A stretch of 7,126 bases of DNA from Firmicutes bacterium CAG:552 (GCA_000435495.1 FR884041.1:24664-31789); one strand, 5' to 3'. Counted from the first letter of the stretch, positions 1 to 6,660 are shown. Numbers and translations are program-made. The notes: generated by a model not told the origin, from the sequence alone.

Positions 1-1264
1 GAGCGTCGACGATGAACGACGGCAATACTTTTGACAAATCGCAGGGCTTTACAAACGGATATGTGGGCCTTATTCTGCCGAAACGATGAGACGGTCTGTC
101 CGAAAGAAAGTCGCCCAAAAGCTGCGCCGGTGCCGTATAATCGCAGCCTCCTATCTCGAAGGCTCGCCGTTCTATCTCTCTTTGAAAGTTTACTCCGTCA
201 AAAACGGAGCTTCCGAAATCTCCGGATCTCACTTGGACAATAACGGCGCTGTTGGCGTTTTTACCGTCTCTCGCATAATTGCTCATGCCGTTAGTAACTA
301 CTCCGCCTTTTTCGCTTGCGGCAGGCACGACGTAGCCTCCCGGACACATGCAAAAGGTAAACGCCGCTCTGTTCGAAGCGTGCGAAACAAGTTTGTAATC
401 GGCAGGCGGCAATAGCGAATACGCCTTTCCGTACTGTGCAAATCCTATATCGTCTTGTAAGTGTTCCACTCTCACACCTACGGCAAAGTCCTTTGACGAA
501 AGCTTTACGCCATTACGATAAAGCATCTCAAACGTATCTCTGGCGCTATGTCCTATCGCTATAACCACATCCGAAACTTCGATACGTTCGCCGTTTATTT
601 TGACGGCAATTGCTTTCCCGTCCTTAATTTCCAAGTCGGTAAGGACGCTGTTGAATCTCACCTCGCACCCGTTCGACCGCAAATACTCTCGCATGTTTTT
701 GACAACGAGTCTGATTTTATCCGTTCCTATATGCGGCTTATTGAGCCATTTAATTTCTTCCGGCGCACCGAAGTTTACAAACGTTTCCAACACCTCGCCA
801 ATCAATCCGTCGTGCGTATTCGTATTAAGTTTTCCGTCCGAAAACGTTCCGGCTCCACCCTCGCCGAATTGCACGTTACTGTCGGGGTCCAACAGTCGCT
901 CTTTCGCAAACGCCTCGATTTTCGATATACGTTTATCGATTTCGTCGCCCCGTTCCACTACTATCGGTTTAAATCCGTATTCGCAAAGCTTGATTGCGCA
1001 AAAAAGTCCGGCAGGACCGCTGCCTACAACGACAATCGGAAGAGTCGGAATTTTTTTTGCGTCTATGACAACCGTCTTTTTACTTGCAAAAGGTTCTTTG
1101 CTTACCTCCACCGAAAACACATACTTGACGTCTGATTTGTTACGGGCGTCCAAAGATTTTTTGAGTATGCGAAAATAGGGCGGTTCGTATCCGCACCTTC
1201 TAACAGTCTCCGCAAAAATTTTGTGTTCCTGTCCTACCCTTAATTTTATGTCCGAAATTATCAT
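1..1264 (-). CDS. FAD-dependent dehydrogenase, COG2509 family (3' end cut by window edge)
   Basis: I translated this by hand: 421 codons are open from the ATG at 1264-1262 to the left edge with no stop, so the C-terminus is missing. An N-terminal region with RILKKSLDARNKSDVKYVFSVEV (about residues 32-54) is typical of the COG2509 'uncharacterised FAD-dependent dehydrogenases'. It is followed by a dinucleotide-binding loop VVVGSGPAGL (78-87), an acidic strand end VVERG (102-106), the FGEGGAGTFSDGKL block (133-146) and the conserved CMCPGGYVVPAAS block (305-317). Known members run somewhat longer, so the missing tail is probably modest. It is probably a cytoplasmic FAD oxidoreductase; the substrate is not known. 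The ATG overlaps the stop of the upstream flavoprotein gene as ATGA. No Shine-Dalgarno lies at useful distance, so translation probably depends on coupling. It is the fifth gene of the operon. Confidence 0.93.
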   Translation of the reverse strand, partial: MIISDIKLRVGQEHKIFAETVRRCGYEPPYFRILKKSLDARNKSDVKYVFSVEVSKEPFASKKTVVIDAKKIPTLPIVVVGSGPAGLFCAIKLCEYGFKPIVVERGDEIDKRISKIEAFAKERLLDPDSNVQFGEGGAGTFSDGKLNTNTHDGLIGEVLETFVNFGAPEEIKWLNKPHIGTDKIRLVVKNMREYLRSNGCEVRFNSVLTDLEIKDGKAIAVKINGERIEVSDVVIAIGHSARDTFEMLYRNGVKLSSKDFAVGVRVEHLQDDIGFAQYGKAYSLLPPADYKLVSHASNRAAFTFCMCPGGYVVPAASEKGGVVTNGMSNYARDGKNANSAVIVQVRSGDFGSSVFDGVNFQREIERRAFEIGGCDYTAPAQLLGDFLSDRPSHRFGRIRPTYPFVKPCDLSKVLPSFIVDA

Positions 1265-2388
1265 TTTATCAGGTTTTCGTTAATACTCCGTGCGACACGT
1301 AGCGCCGACGCAAACGCCCAATGCAGATTATAACCGCCGCAAAGTCCGTCCACGTCCAAAATTTCACCGCAAAAATACAACCCCTTTTGTTTTTTACTCA
1401 TCAAATCATTGTTTACCTCGGCGAGTCTTACTCCGCCTTTCGTAACTTGCGCATAATCAAAGCCCAGCGTTCCGAGCACTGTCAAATTGAGCGATTTAAT
1501 TTCGTTTGCTATCTTTTCTATATCGTTGCCTACTCTGCGGATTACCGAATTGGCAATTTGATTGTTTACGATTGCGCATAACGGTCTGTCTTTTTCTCTA
1601 CGCATCGCTTCTACCAGATCCGATTTACTTACACTTGGCAACAAGTCTATATTTATCTCCGAAGGTCTGTACGCAGAAATACGAAATATTGCGTCGCCAC
1701 TGACTCCATATTCGGTAAACAGCACGTCTCCGTTTTCTACTACGCCGCAGCACCTAACGGAAGCGGCGACCTTAATGCCCTTTAATCCTTTTATCTTAGA
1801 CATATCGGTTTTTAGCTGCACAAGCGACGGATACTGTGGCGCCAAAGTATGTCCTAACGATTCGGCAAGAATATACCCGTTGCCGTCGGTCCCAAAGTTT
1901 TTGGCAGCTTTTCCTCCGGCACACAAAGCCACGTTGCTTGCGACGTATTTATTTACGGTGGTAGTTACTTCGAATACGTCGCCGATTTTTTTTATTTTTT
2001 CTACCCTCTGACCCAGAGCCGATTCCACGTTTTTGTCGTTAAGATAAAAGCGAAAAACATCTGTTACCGACGACGCTTGTCTGCTGGAAGGATACACTCG
2101 TCCTCTATCGTCGGCGAGGTAGATTCCTCCCAATCCCGAAAGAAATTCGATTATCTTCGAACAGTCGTATCGTTTTATTACATCGGCAATTATTTCTTTG
2201 CCGCCGCTCGTAAAATACTTATCCTCGGCAACGTTAAGATTCGTTACGTTGCCTTGTCCGTTACCGGTAGCGGAAAGTTTTTTTCCTAAACGCTCGTTGC
2301 GCTCGATAACGAGCGTTCTTCCTCTTACCGCCGCAGCGACCGCCATTCCGGATGCGCCGCCGCCGATTACTATGCAATCATATTTCAT
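1261..2388 (-). CDS. HI0933/BaiN-type NAD(P)/FAD-dependent oxidoreductase
   Basis: This is a flavoprotein of the HI0933 (TIGR00275, 'aminoacetone oxidase family') group, about 375 residues against the usual 400 or so. From the ATG at 2388, the FAD-binding loop IVIGGGASGM spans residues 6-15. The strand end VIERN and the GKKLSATGNGQGNVTN block span about 27-50; most members have RC where this one has QG. The middle block DVLFTEYGVSGDAIF lies near 221-235. The C-terminal AQVTKGGV (314-321) and GLYFCGEILDVDGLCGGYNLHWAF (336-359) are strongly diagnostic. The helical section before AQVTKGGV seems short, which explains the reduced length. I prefer the ATG at 2388 over an in-frame TTG at 2394 because AGAGG lies 10 nt before the ATG and MKYDCIVIGGG is the usual family start. 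It overlaps the upstream gene by 11 bp and the downstream gene by 4 bp. Substrate unknown; some relatives reduce unsaturated steroids (BaiN), but nothing here shows that activity. Confidence 0.93.
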   Translation of the reverse strand: MKYDCIVIGGGASGMAVAAAVRGRTLVIERNERLGKKLSATGNGQGNVTNLNVAEDKYFTSGGKEIIADVIKRYDCSKIIEFLSGLGGIYLADDRGRVYPSSRQASSVTDVFRFYLNDKNVESALGQRVEKIKKIGDVFEVTTTVNKYVASNVALCAGGKAAKNFGTDGNGYILAESLGHTLAPQYPSLVQLKTDMSKIKGLKGIKVAASVRCCGVVENGDVLFTEYGVSGDAIFRISAYRPSEINIDLLPSVSKSDLVEAMRREKDRPLCAIVNNQIANSVIRRVGNDIEKIANEIKSLNLTVLGTLGFDYAQVTKGGVRLAEVNNDLMSKKQKGLYFCGEILDVDGLCGGYNLHWAFASALRVARSINENLIK

Positions 2389-3265
2389 CGCCAAGATACC
2401 TCTTTATCTCATCTTCGATCCAATAAGAGAATTTTGTTCCATGCAATTGAGCTTCGTATTTTTTTATAGCGATATACCTGTCGGCACCGTCCTCTGCGCC
2501 CTCCCAAATGTCCGCAAAACAATAATCGTATTCGCCTTTTTTGACGCTTGCCATGTACTTTATGGCGTCTGCGCAAACTATTTTTATCTTTTGTTTCATA
2601 GGGAACTGCGGTAAAACGTATCGGGTAAAAATATCTATAATTCCACTGTTTATCTCCACTATCGTTATTTCACGAACGTTACTTTTTTGCGACGCTATGA
2701 ACGGATAATATCCGAGTCCTAATCCCAAGACCAACACTTTGCCGCTCACTTCACTCAAAGAACCGCTCATTGAATTTATCTCGGACGGGCATGCGCTTAC
2801 CCAAGGCATATTTCCCTCGTATATTGCCGGGAAAGACACGTCTTCGTCAAAATATCCCAGTCTTAATGCCGGCGGATCTACAAGCGGCATATCATACTGA
2901 AATATCTCGTCTTTTGCATACGTTGCGTACGCCAAAGTCAAGTCACCGCTTTTAACGTTCGGTAGCTTTATCGTATCTATGTATTCGTCCTTATAAAACT
3001 CCGACTTGCAATGCTTTTTTACATTGTCGGCAATATCGGACATCATCGCCTTGGACGGCAAACGTCCCGTTTTTAAGCATACGTTTATTGCAACATACAA
3101 CGACTCCTTGTCTTTAGTCGCATAACCGTCACAAATTTCGGCAAGCCTTTCTTCGCTTAAATTATCAAAAAACGCACTTATCGCTCGTGGATGCGTACAT
3201 ATAATCACGCCATCCGCAACTACGGAAGCAAGGTCCGCAAGGTAGGCAAGCTCTTTGTTATTCAT
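2378..3265 (-). CDS. Spermidine-synthase-like class I Rossmann (SAM methyltransferase-like) protein of unknown function
   Basis: 295 residues. The C-terminal half shows a class I methyltransferase or spermidine-synthase-like nucleotide fold. A glycine-rich motif I, VLVLGLGLGYYP, spans 177-188. An acidic strand end, ITIVEINSGIIDIF, spans 200-213 with E204 as the likely ribose ligand. KIVCADAIKYM (228-238) carries D233 at the adenine-contacting position, and YDYCFADIWEGAEDG (246-260) fills the motif IV slot. The N-terminal ~150 residues are mostly helical-looking and I do not recognise them. The final ~35 residues (KKYEAQLHGTKFSYWIEDEIKRYL) look helical. The catalytic Asp context of true spermidine synthases (D-x-x-DP type) is replaced by DIWEG, so polyamine synthesis is unlikely. 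The ATG is preceded by AGAGG with a 9-nt spacing and overlaps the end of the exonuclease gene by 8 bp. The fold is fairly certain; the substrate is unknown. Confidence 0.85.
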   Translation of the reverse strand: MNNKELAYLADLASVVADGVIICTHPRAISAFFDNLSEERLAEICDGYATKDKESLYVAINVCLKTGRLPSKAMMSDIADNVKKHCKSEFYKDEYIDTIKLPNVKSGDLTLAYATYAKDEIFQYDMPLVDPPALRLGYFDEDVSFPAIYEGNMPWVSACPSEINSMSGSLSEVSGKVLVLGLGLGYYPFIASQKSNVREITIVEINSGIIDIFTRYVLPQFPMKQKIKIVCADAIKYMASVKKGEYDYCFADIWEGAEDGADRYIAIKKYEAQLHGTKFSYWIEDEIKRYLGDEI

Positions 3266-4379
3266 TTTTGGCAGCCTCTTTCTTGTGTTTCTTCTTCCCG
3301 TGTTTTCTCGGTTTCGTTTCCTTTTCGGCCTGATCTATTCCTTTTGCTCGTGCCTCCGCATCTTTAAGTCGCTCCTTAGTCAACCTTTTGCGCCTGTTTC
3401 TTGCTTGTAAAATCACAGCGTCGTCATATTCAAAATGCGGAATCTCACCCAACAACTTCAAAAATTCTTCAGACGTCATAAAGTTAAGTCTATGACCTTC
3501 GGTAACGGTAAATTTCGCATAATTGTACCTGGACGATCCCGGCTCGGTATAAACGAATACGTTTGCGTTGGCAACGCCGGACGTATACCTACCGCCTCTT
3601 GCGTATATTGCCGTTATCAGATCTCGACTAAGGTTTATATCTCCTATTTCCAAATCGTCGTCAAAACAAAACACCTTTTTTGCAAGAGGAAGGTCGGGTT
3701 TTCTATTGTATTTAAGCGAAAGCACCTGTTCCTCTACTAGTTTTCGTCGTACTTTTTCGCTATCGTAATCGATTTTTGAATACACAATATCCGTATAACA
3801 CTGATGCGTTCCGCTTTCGCCTATCCGTCCGGGAATTACAGCAAACTTGTCTACGAATTCGTTAAACGTCAAATCGGATTTATTCAATAGCCCGTTAAGC
3901 ACTTTTAGCGTAGCAATAGCGTCATCGACGGAACGATGCTCGGTAAACTTTATTCCGTACTCGTCGGCTGCGGTGCTGAGCGAATACGACCTGCTTTCTT
4001 TCCTTGCAATGCCGTACATAAGCTGCACGTCGTAAAACTCGTAATGAATCTGCTCAAGACCGTATGCTCTGATTGCGTCGGCGAGGTAGTTTACGTCGTT
4101 TAGCACCGAAAACCCGATGACTGTGACGTTATCGAAAAGCTGCCTTATACGGCTATAAACATCGGGAAATTTCGGCGCAGCGCGAAACTGTTCTTCGCTA
4201 TACGCAAGTTTTATTACCGACCCGAAAAGTCGCTTGTTAAACGCCTTTTTGGGATTAACCAAAATATCGTCGCTTTCGATGATATTAAAATTCTCATCGG
4301 CTATGCAATATCCGAAACTGCATAAACTTCCGCCTCTGCCTCCGTCGCAACTCTCTATGTCAAAACAAAGATACTTCAT
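3258..4379 (-). CDS. DEDDh 3'-5' exonuclease (DnaQ-like) with C-terminal BRCT-like domain and basic tail
   Basis: The N-terminal domain is a DnaQ/epsilon-type exonuclease. Numbered from the ATG at 4379, Exo I is CFDIES (D7, E9), Exo II is GFSVLNDVNYL (D95), and Exo III is HRSVDDA (H148 and D153), so all DEDDh metal and general-base residues are present. Residues about 235-310 (EIGDINLSRDLITAIYARGGRYTSG, then FMTSEEFLKLLG) look like a BRCT domain: strand, helix, the GG turn, and the closing S-x-EEFL helix. The tail after about residue 325 is very rich in Lys/Arg and probably contacts nucleic acid. It probably trims 3' ends in DNA repair or replication, or acts on RNA; this is inference. A GTG nine bases upstream (4388) is also open. 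The ATG is favoured because GGAG sits 8 nt before it and it forms an ATGA overlap with the phosphatase stop. Confidence 0.9.
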   Translation of the reverse strand: MKYLCFDIESCDGGRGGSLCSFGYCIADENFNIIESDDILVNPKKAFNKRLFGSVIKLAYSEEQFRAAPKFPDVYSRIRQLFDNVTVIGFSVLNDVNYLADAIRAYGLEQIHYEFYDVQLMYGIARKESRSYSLSTAADEYGIKFTEHRSVDDAIATLKVLNGLLNKSDLTFNEFVDKFAVIPGRIGESGTHQCYTDIVYSKIDYDSEKVRRKLVEEQVLSLKYNRKPDLPLAKKVFCFDDDLEIGDINLSRDLITAIYARGGRYTSGVANANVFVYTEPGSSRYNYAKFTVTEGHRLNFMTSEEFLKLLGEIPHFEYDDAVILQARNRRKRLTKERLKDAEARAKGIDQAEKETKPRKHGKKKHKKEAAKNE

Positions 4380-5137
4380 CTGTCCCACTCCGCTATCGAC
4401 CTTTTTACAATCGCTTTAAGTCCGCTCGAAAGATAATCTTCCTCGGTCGCCTCTCCGCTAAGCACCAAAACACCGGTCATACCGTTGTCGCATGCAAACT
4501 TTATGTCCGTCATAAGTCTGTCCCCGAACATTGCCGTAAAACGGGGGGAGACGCCGGTAAATTCGCTTATTCCTTCTGCCATGGGAGCATAGGGCTTGCC
4601 GCAAATCACGTCCGGCTTCCGCTTCGTTGCGCCCTCGACAAGCATAATAAACGAACCGACGTCGGGTATATAGCCGGTTTCCATAGGGCAAACGTAATCG
4701 GGATGAGTCGCCAAATACAATGCTCCACGAGAGATAAGATCACACGCCTTAACTAATTTATCGTAAGTAAGCGTTTTGTCGAAAGTCAGCACAACCGTAT
4801 CGAAAGGCGGCGTTACGCAAAAATCTTTTGCGTAATCGCTAATCACTTCATCGCTTCCAACTACGTACAACCTTGAAAAAGGTCTGTTCTTTTTTAACCA
4901 ATTCTTCGTTGCGTCCGTAGAAGTGTAAATATCGAGTTCGGTCACGCCTAATTCCATATCGTTAAGCTTTTTTACGTATCTGTCCTTAGTAACGGAAGAA
5001 TTATTGGTCAAAAAAACAACTCTCCCTTGTTTGCGCATCCTTTCTATTGCCTGCTTTGCGCCTGCAATGAGTTTTCCGTCTATATATACCGTACCGTCAA
5101 GGTCCAGCAAAAAACACTTTATATCGTTTATATTCAT
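4376..5137 (-). CDS. HAD-IIA family phosphatase (NagD/PGP-like)
   Basis: 253 residues from the ATG at 5137. It carries the full HAD motif set: motif I DLDGT (D12 nucleophile, D14 acid/base), motif II FLTNNSS (42-48), motif III Lys in CGKPY (K181), and motif IV GDRLMTDI (D206, D211). The sequence between motifs II and III, with LYVVGSDEV (90-98) and ATHPDYVCPMETGYIPDVGSF (143-163), is the C2A cap of subclass IIA (TIGR01460; NagD, p-nitrophenylphosphatase, phosphoglycolate phosphatase-like). The length fits the family. It is probably a cytosolic Mg-dependent phosphatase for a small sugar or nucleotide phosphate; the exact substrate cannot be read. It is the first gene of the operon. An upstream in-frame extension to 5242 would run through the promoter and into the divergent trmO gene, so I reject it. 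No Shine-Dalgarno precedes the ATG (see promoter entry). Confidence 0.93.
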   Translation of the reverse strand: MNINDIKCFLLDLDGTVYIDGKLIAGAKQAIERMRKQGRVVFLTNNSSVTKDRYVKKLNDMELGVTELDIYTSTDATKNWLKKNRPFSRLYVVGSDEVISDYAKDFCVTPPFDTVVLTFDKTLTYDKLVKACDLISRGALYLATHPDYVCPMETGYIPDVGSFIMLVEGATKRKPDVICGKPYAPMAEGISEFTGVSPRFTAMFGDRLMTDIKFACDNGMTGVLVLSGEATEEDYLSSGLKAIVKRSIAEWDR

Positions 5138-5146
5138 ATCCCGTAT

Positions 5147-5176
5147 ATTGTACACCTTTAAGACGTTATTTGTCAA
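5147..5176 (-). promoter_or_regulatory. Sigma-A promoter of the five-gene operon; predicted leaderless start
   Basis: On the minus strand a perfect -35 TTGACA (5171-5176) is followed after 18 bp by -10 TACAAT (5147-5152). Only 9 nt separate the -10 box from the ATG of the phosphatase gene at 5137. A start site at the usual 6-8 nt below the -10 would leave about 1-4 nt of leader, with no room for a Shine-Dalgarno. This is read directly from sequence; the start site itself is inferred. Confidence 0.75.
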
Positions 5177-5179
5177 CGC

Positions 5180-5208
5180 TTGACAATCAAACGCATTAAA
5201 GTTATAAT
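5180..5208 (+). promoter_or_regulatory. Perfect consensus sigma-A promoter of trmO; predicted leaderless start
   Basis: TTGACA at 5180-5185, a 17-bp spacer, and TATAAT at 5203-5208 match the consensus exactly. The trmO ATG begins at 5217, only 8 nt after the -10 box, so transcription should start within 0-3 nt of the ATG. The bases before the ATG (CGACGTGT) contain no Shine-Dalgarno. The -35 abuts the opposing -35 of the divergent operon, with 3 bp between them. Confidence 0.85.
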
Positions 5209-5216
5209 CGACGTGT

Positions 5217-5879
5217 ATGGAACTGAAACAAATAGCAACCATCTATACCGACTTCCCCGAAAAATTTGGCATTCCTCGACAAAGCGGCAGAGCTCCGCTA
5301 ATGGGCAAAATAGTGTTTTTGCCTCCGTACAACGACCGTAACGCCTTTAGAGGAATCGAGCAATTCTCACACCTGTGGGTACTTTTTGACTTTTCCGAAG
5401 CGCACAACGGTTGGTCACCGTTGATACGACCGCCAAAACTCGGCGGCAATAAGAAGATCGGAGTATTTGCTTCTCGCTCGCCGTTTAGACCTAACAACAT
5501 CGGACTTTCGTCCGTAAAACTTGTCAAAGTCGATTATACGGACGGAGTGACTCTCCTCGTCGAAGGCGTGGATATTTTGGACGAAACACCGATATACGAC
5601 ATAAAACCTTACTTAAAATTTACCGACAGTCACCCCGACGCAACTTGCGGGTACGCTGACGAACACAGTCTCGATTCGCTTTCTGTCAATATTCCGCAAG
5701 AATTGCTGAACAAACTGCCTGAAGACAAGCGAGCCCCGCTTATCCGATGTTTAAGCGACGATCCTCGCCCCTCTTACCATGGCGACGGCAGAGAATACGC
5801 CATGGCGTATGCCGGATTCGATATAATTTTTTGCGTCGACGGCAACTTACTAAAAGTAAAAAACATATTAAAGCAATAG
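5217..5879 (+). CDS. trmO: tRNA (N6-threonylcarbamoyladenosine37-N6)-methyltransferase TrmO (TsaA/YaeB family)
   Basis: 220 residues, close to the ~235 of E. coli TsaA/TrmO. The family uses S-adenosylmethionine to convert t6A37 to m6t6A37 in tRNA-Thr, which fine-tunes decoding. Diagnostic blocks are MELKQIATIYTDFPEKFGIP at the start (1-20), QFSHLWVLFDF (49-59), ASRSPFRPNNIGLSSVKL (85-102), VEGVDILDETPIYDIKPYL (115-133) and the C-terminal DPRPSYH (182-188). The N-terminal ~140 residues form the SAM-binding beta barrel of the family, and the C-terminal extension carries DPRPSY. The start at 5217 fits the family N-terminus exactly, although no ribosome binding site is present. The gene stands alone on the plus strand, diverging from the phosphatase-led operon. 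Its transcription should end at one of the hairpins at 5954-5982 or 6080-6119. Confidence 0.96.
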   Translation: MELKQIATIYTDFPEKFGIPRQSGRAPLMGKIVFLPPYNDRNAFRGIEQFSHLWVLFDFSEAHNGWSPLIRPPKLGGNKKIGVFASRSPFRPNNIGLSSVKLVKVDYTDGVTLLVEGVDILDETPIYDIKPYLKFTDSHPDATCGYADEHSLDSLSVNIPQELLNKLPEDKRAPLIRCLSDDPRPSYHGDGREYAMAYAGFDIIFCVDGNLLKVKNILKQ

Positions 5880-5953
5880 CCGCACAGACAATGCCGAAAA
5901 CAAGTCAGCGGTTACCTGTAAACGCATCGATATTTTCCACAGGCTAAAGAAAT

Positions 5954-5982
5954 TTGAGCAAACGATTTATTCGTTTGCTCAA
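5954..5982. repeat. Perfect 12-bp inverted repeat (hairpin) downstream of trmO
   Basis: The arms TTGAGCAAACGA (5954-5965) and TCGTTTGCTCAA (5971-5982) pair perfectly around a 5-nt loop (TTTAT). It lies 74 nt beyond the trmO stop. No U-tract follows on either strand, so it is not a classic intrinsic terminator. It could protect the 3' end of the trmO mRNA, contribute to termination, or be part of a structured RNA. A weaker CCTGT/ACAGG stem sits just upstream at 5915-5943. Confidence 0.7.
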
Positions 5983-6079
5983 CCCAAAGTGGCTTTACTC
6001 GTTTATCAAGCGGCGGCAATTGCGCTGTTTTTACAGCATCCGACAATAAAAGCAAGTAACGTATTCAACTTTTACAGTC

Positions 6080-6119
6080 AGAAAAAAGCTCGTGTCTTAA
6101 CGAACATGAGCTTTTTTCT
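6080..6119. terminator. Bidirectional intrinsic terminator between convergent trmO and the membrane protein gene
   Basis: A 16-bp stem joins 6080-6095 (AGAAAAAAGCTCGTGT) to 6104-6119 (ACATGAGCTTTTTTCT) with one G-T wobble and an 8-nt loop. The core GCTC/GAGC is flanked by six A's on one side and six T's on the other, so either strand gives a hairpin followed by a U-run. It sits 200 bp after the trmO stop and 24 bp after the end of the convergent gene at 6143, the expected place for a shared terminator. The rest of 5880-6142 holds no convincing gene. Confidence 0.85.
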
Positions 6120-6142
6120 AAAAGGTATGAAAATGAAAAAGC

Positions 6143-6649
6143 TTATCTGTCTGTCTGCGCATTTACACGAGTTGGCACCGTGTTTACGTCGCCGTGCCAT
6201 ATTTCGTTAAGAAGAGCTACCCGACCCTTAGTATATCTAAAACGAATATGCGCACCTTTTTTGTACAAAAGCTGCGGCTGATGTCTGTCTTCCGAATCTT
6301 CGATTTGGATATACGCAGCTCCCTTACGTCCGTGCTTTACGGAAATACTTTTGATGTCCTCTATATTACAATTATAAACTTCACCGAAGATACTTCGCAC
6401 GGATATCTTTTTATCGTCTATTACTACAACGTGAAACGTGAGCGAATAATGACCTATCAAAAAGAAGCATGCCGCACCGAACGCCATGATCACCGCTATG
6501 CCTATAATCCACCCTATATTTTCGGGATCGTACGCCACTATCGAATACACGATAAAGTAAACCAAAGCGGCGAGATAAATCCCCAAACAAACGACGAATA
6601 CGGTAAAATTAACCGGATATGCCAAAAATTTATGCTGCTTGCTCTCCAT
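6143..6649 (-). CDS. Two-helix membrane protein with probable PH-like cytoplasmic domain
   Basis: 168 residues from the ATG at 6649. Two hydrophobic helices are clear, about 13-37 (VNFTVFVVCLGIYLAALVYF...) and 46-67 (GWIIGIAVIMAFGAACFFLIG), joined by a short loop. After them comes a soluble part of about 100 residues with alternating strands: HVVVIDDKKISVRSIFGEVY, then NIEDIKSISVKHG and the basic YKKGAHIRFRYTKGR. This resembles the bacterial PH-like domains (bPH/YdbT type) that follow a TM pair, but the assignment rests on pattern only. No catalytic motif is seen. The start is set by AGGAGG at 6655-6660, 5 nt before the ATG; an in-frame ATG at 6685 lacks a ribosome binding site. It is a single-gene transcript with its own promoter and terminator. 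Function unknown. Confidence 0.85.
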   Translation of the reverse strand: MESKQHKFLAYPVNFTVFVVCLGIYLAALVYFIVYSIVAYDPENIGWIIGIAVIMAFGAACFFLIGHYSLTFHVVVIDDKKISVRSIFGEVYNCNIEDIKSISVKHGRKGAAYIQIEDSEDRHQPQLLYKKGAHIRFRYTKGRVALLNEIWHGDVNTVPTRVNAQTDR

Positions 6650-6654
6650 TGTAA

Positions 6655-6660
6655 CCTCCT
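6655..6660 (-). promoter_or_regulatory. Strong Shine-Dalgarno (AGGAGG) deciding the start of the membrane protein gene
   Basis: AGGAGG on the minus strand lies 5 nt before the ATG at 6649. It selects that start over the upstream in-frame ATG at 6685. It also shows that this organism uses canonical Shine-Dalgarno initiation, which makes the missing sites at trmO and the phosphatase gene notable. Confidence 0.85.

Noticed and set aside
86..1178. Plus-strand open frames of 109, 195 and 192 codons at 86-415, 548-1135 and 600-1178
   Set aside because: They lie antisense to the COG2509 gene, which has strong family motifs across its length. The plus-strand products look random, with no ribosome binding site or recognisable domain.
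5170..5186. The TTGTCAA-CGC-TTGACAA palindrome as a dedicated repressor operator
   Set aside because: It is fully explained as two opposing consensus -35 elements. A regulator is possible, but the sequence alone gives no reason to invoke one.
5138..5242. N-terminal extension of the HAD phosphatase to a start at 5242
   Set aside because: It would cover the operon promoter and overlap the trmO coding start. The added residues match nothing in the HAD-IIA family, whose motif I lies about 12 residues from the ATG at 5137.
5243..5527. Minus-strand 94-codon frame inside trmO
   Set aside because: It is antisense shadow of a well-conserved trmO region, with no independent support.
5989..6210. Plus-strand 73-codon frame starting with GTG
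   Set aside because: It runs straight through the bidirectional terminator and into the 3' end of the convergent gene, with no ribosome binding site.
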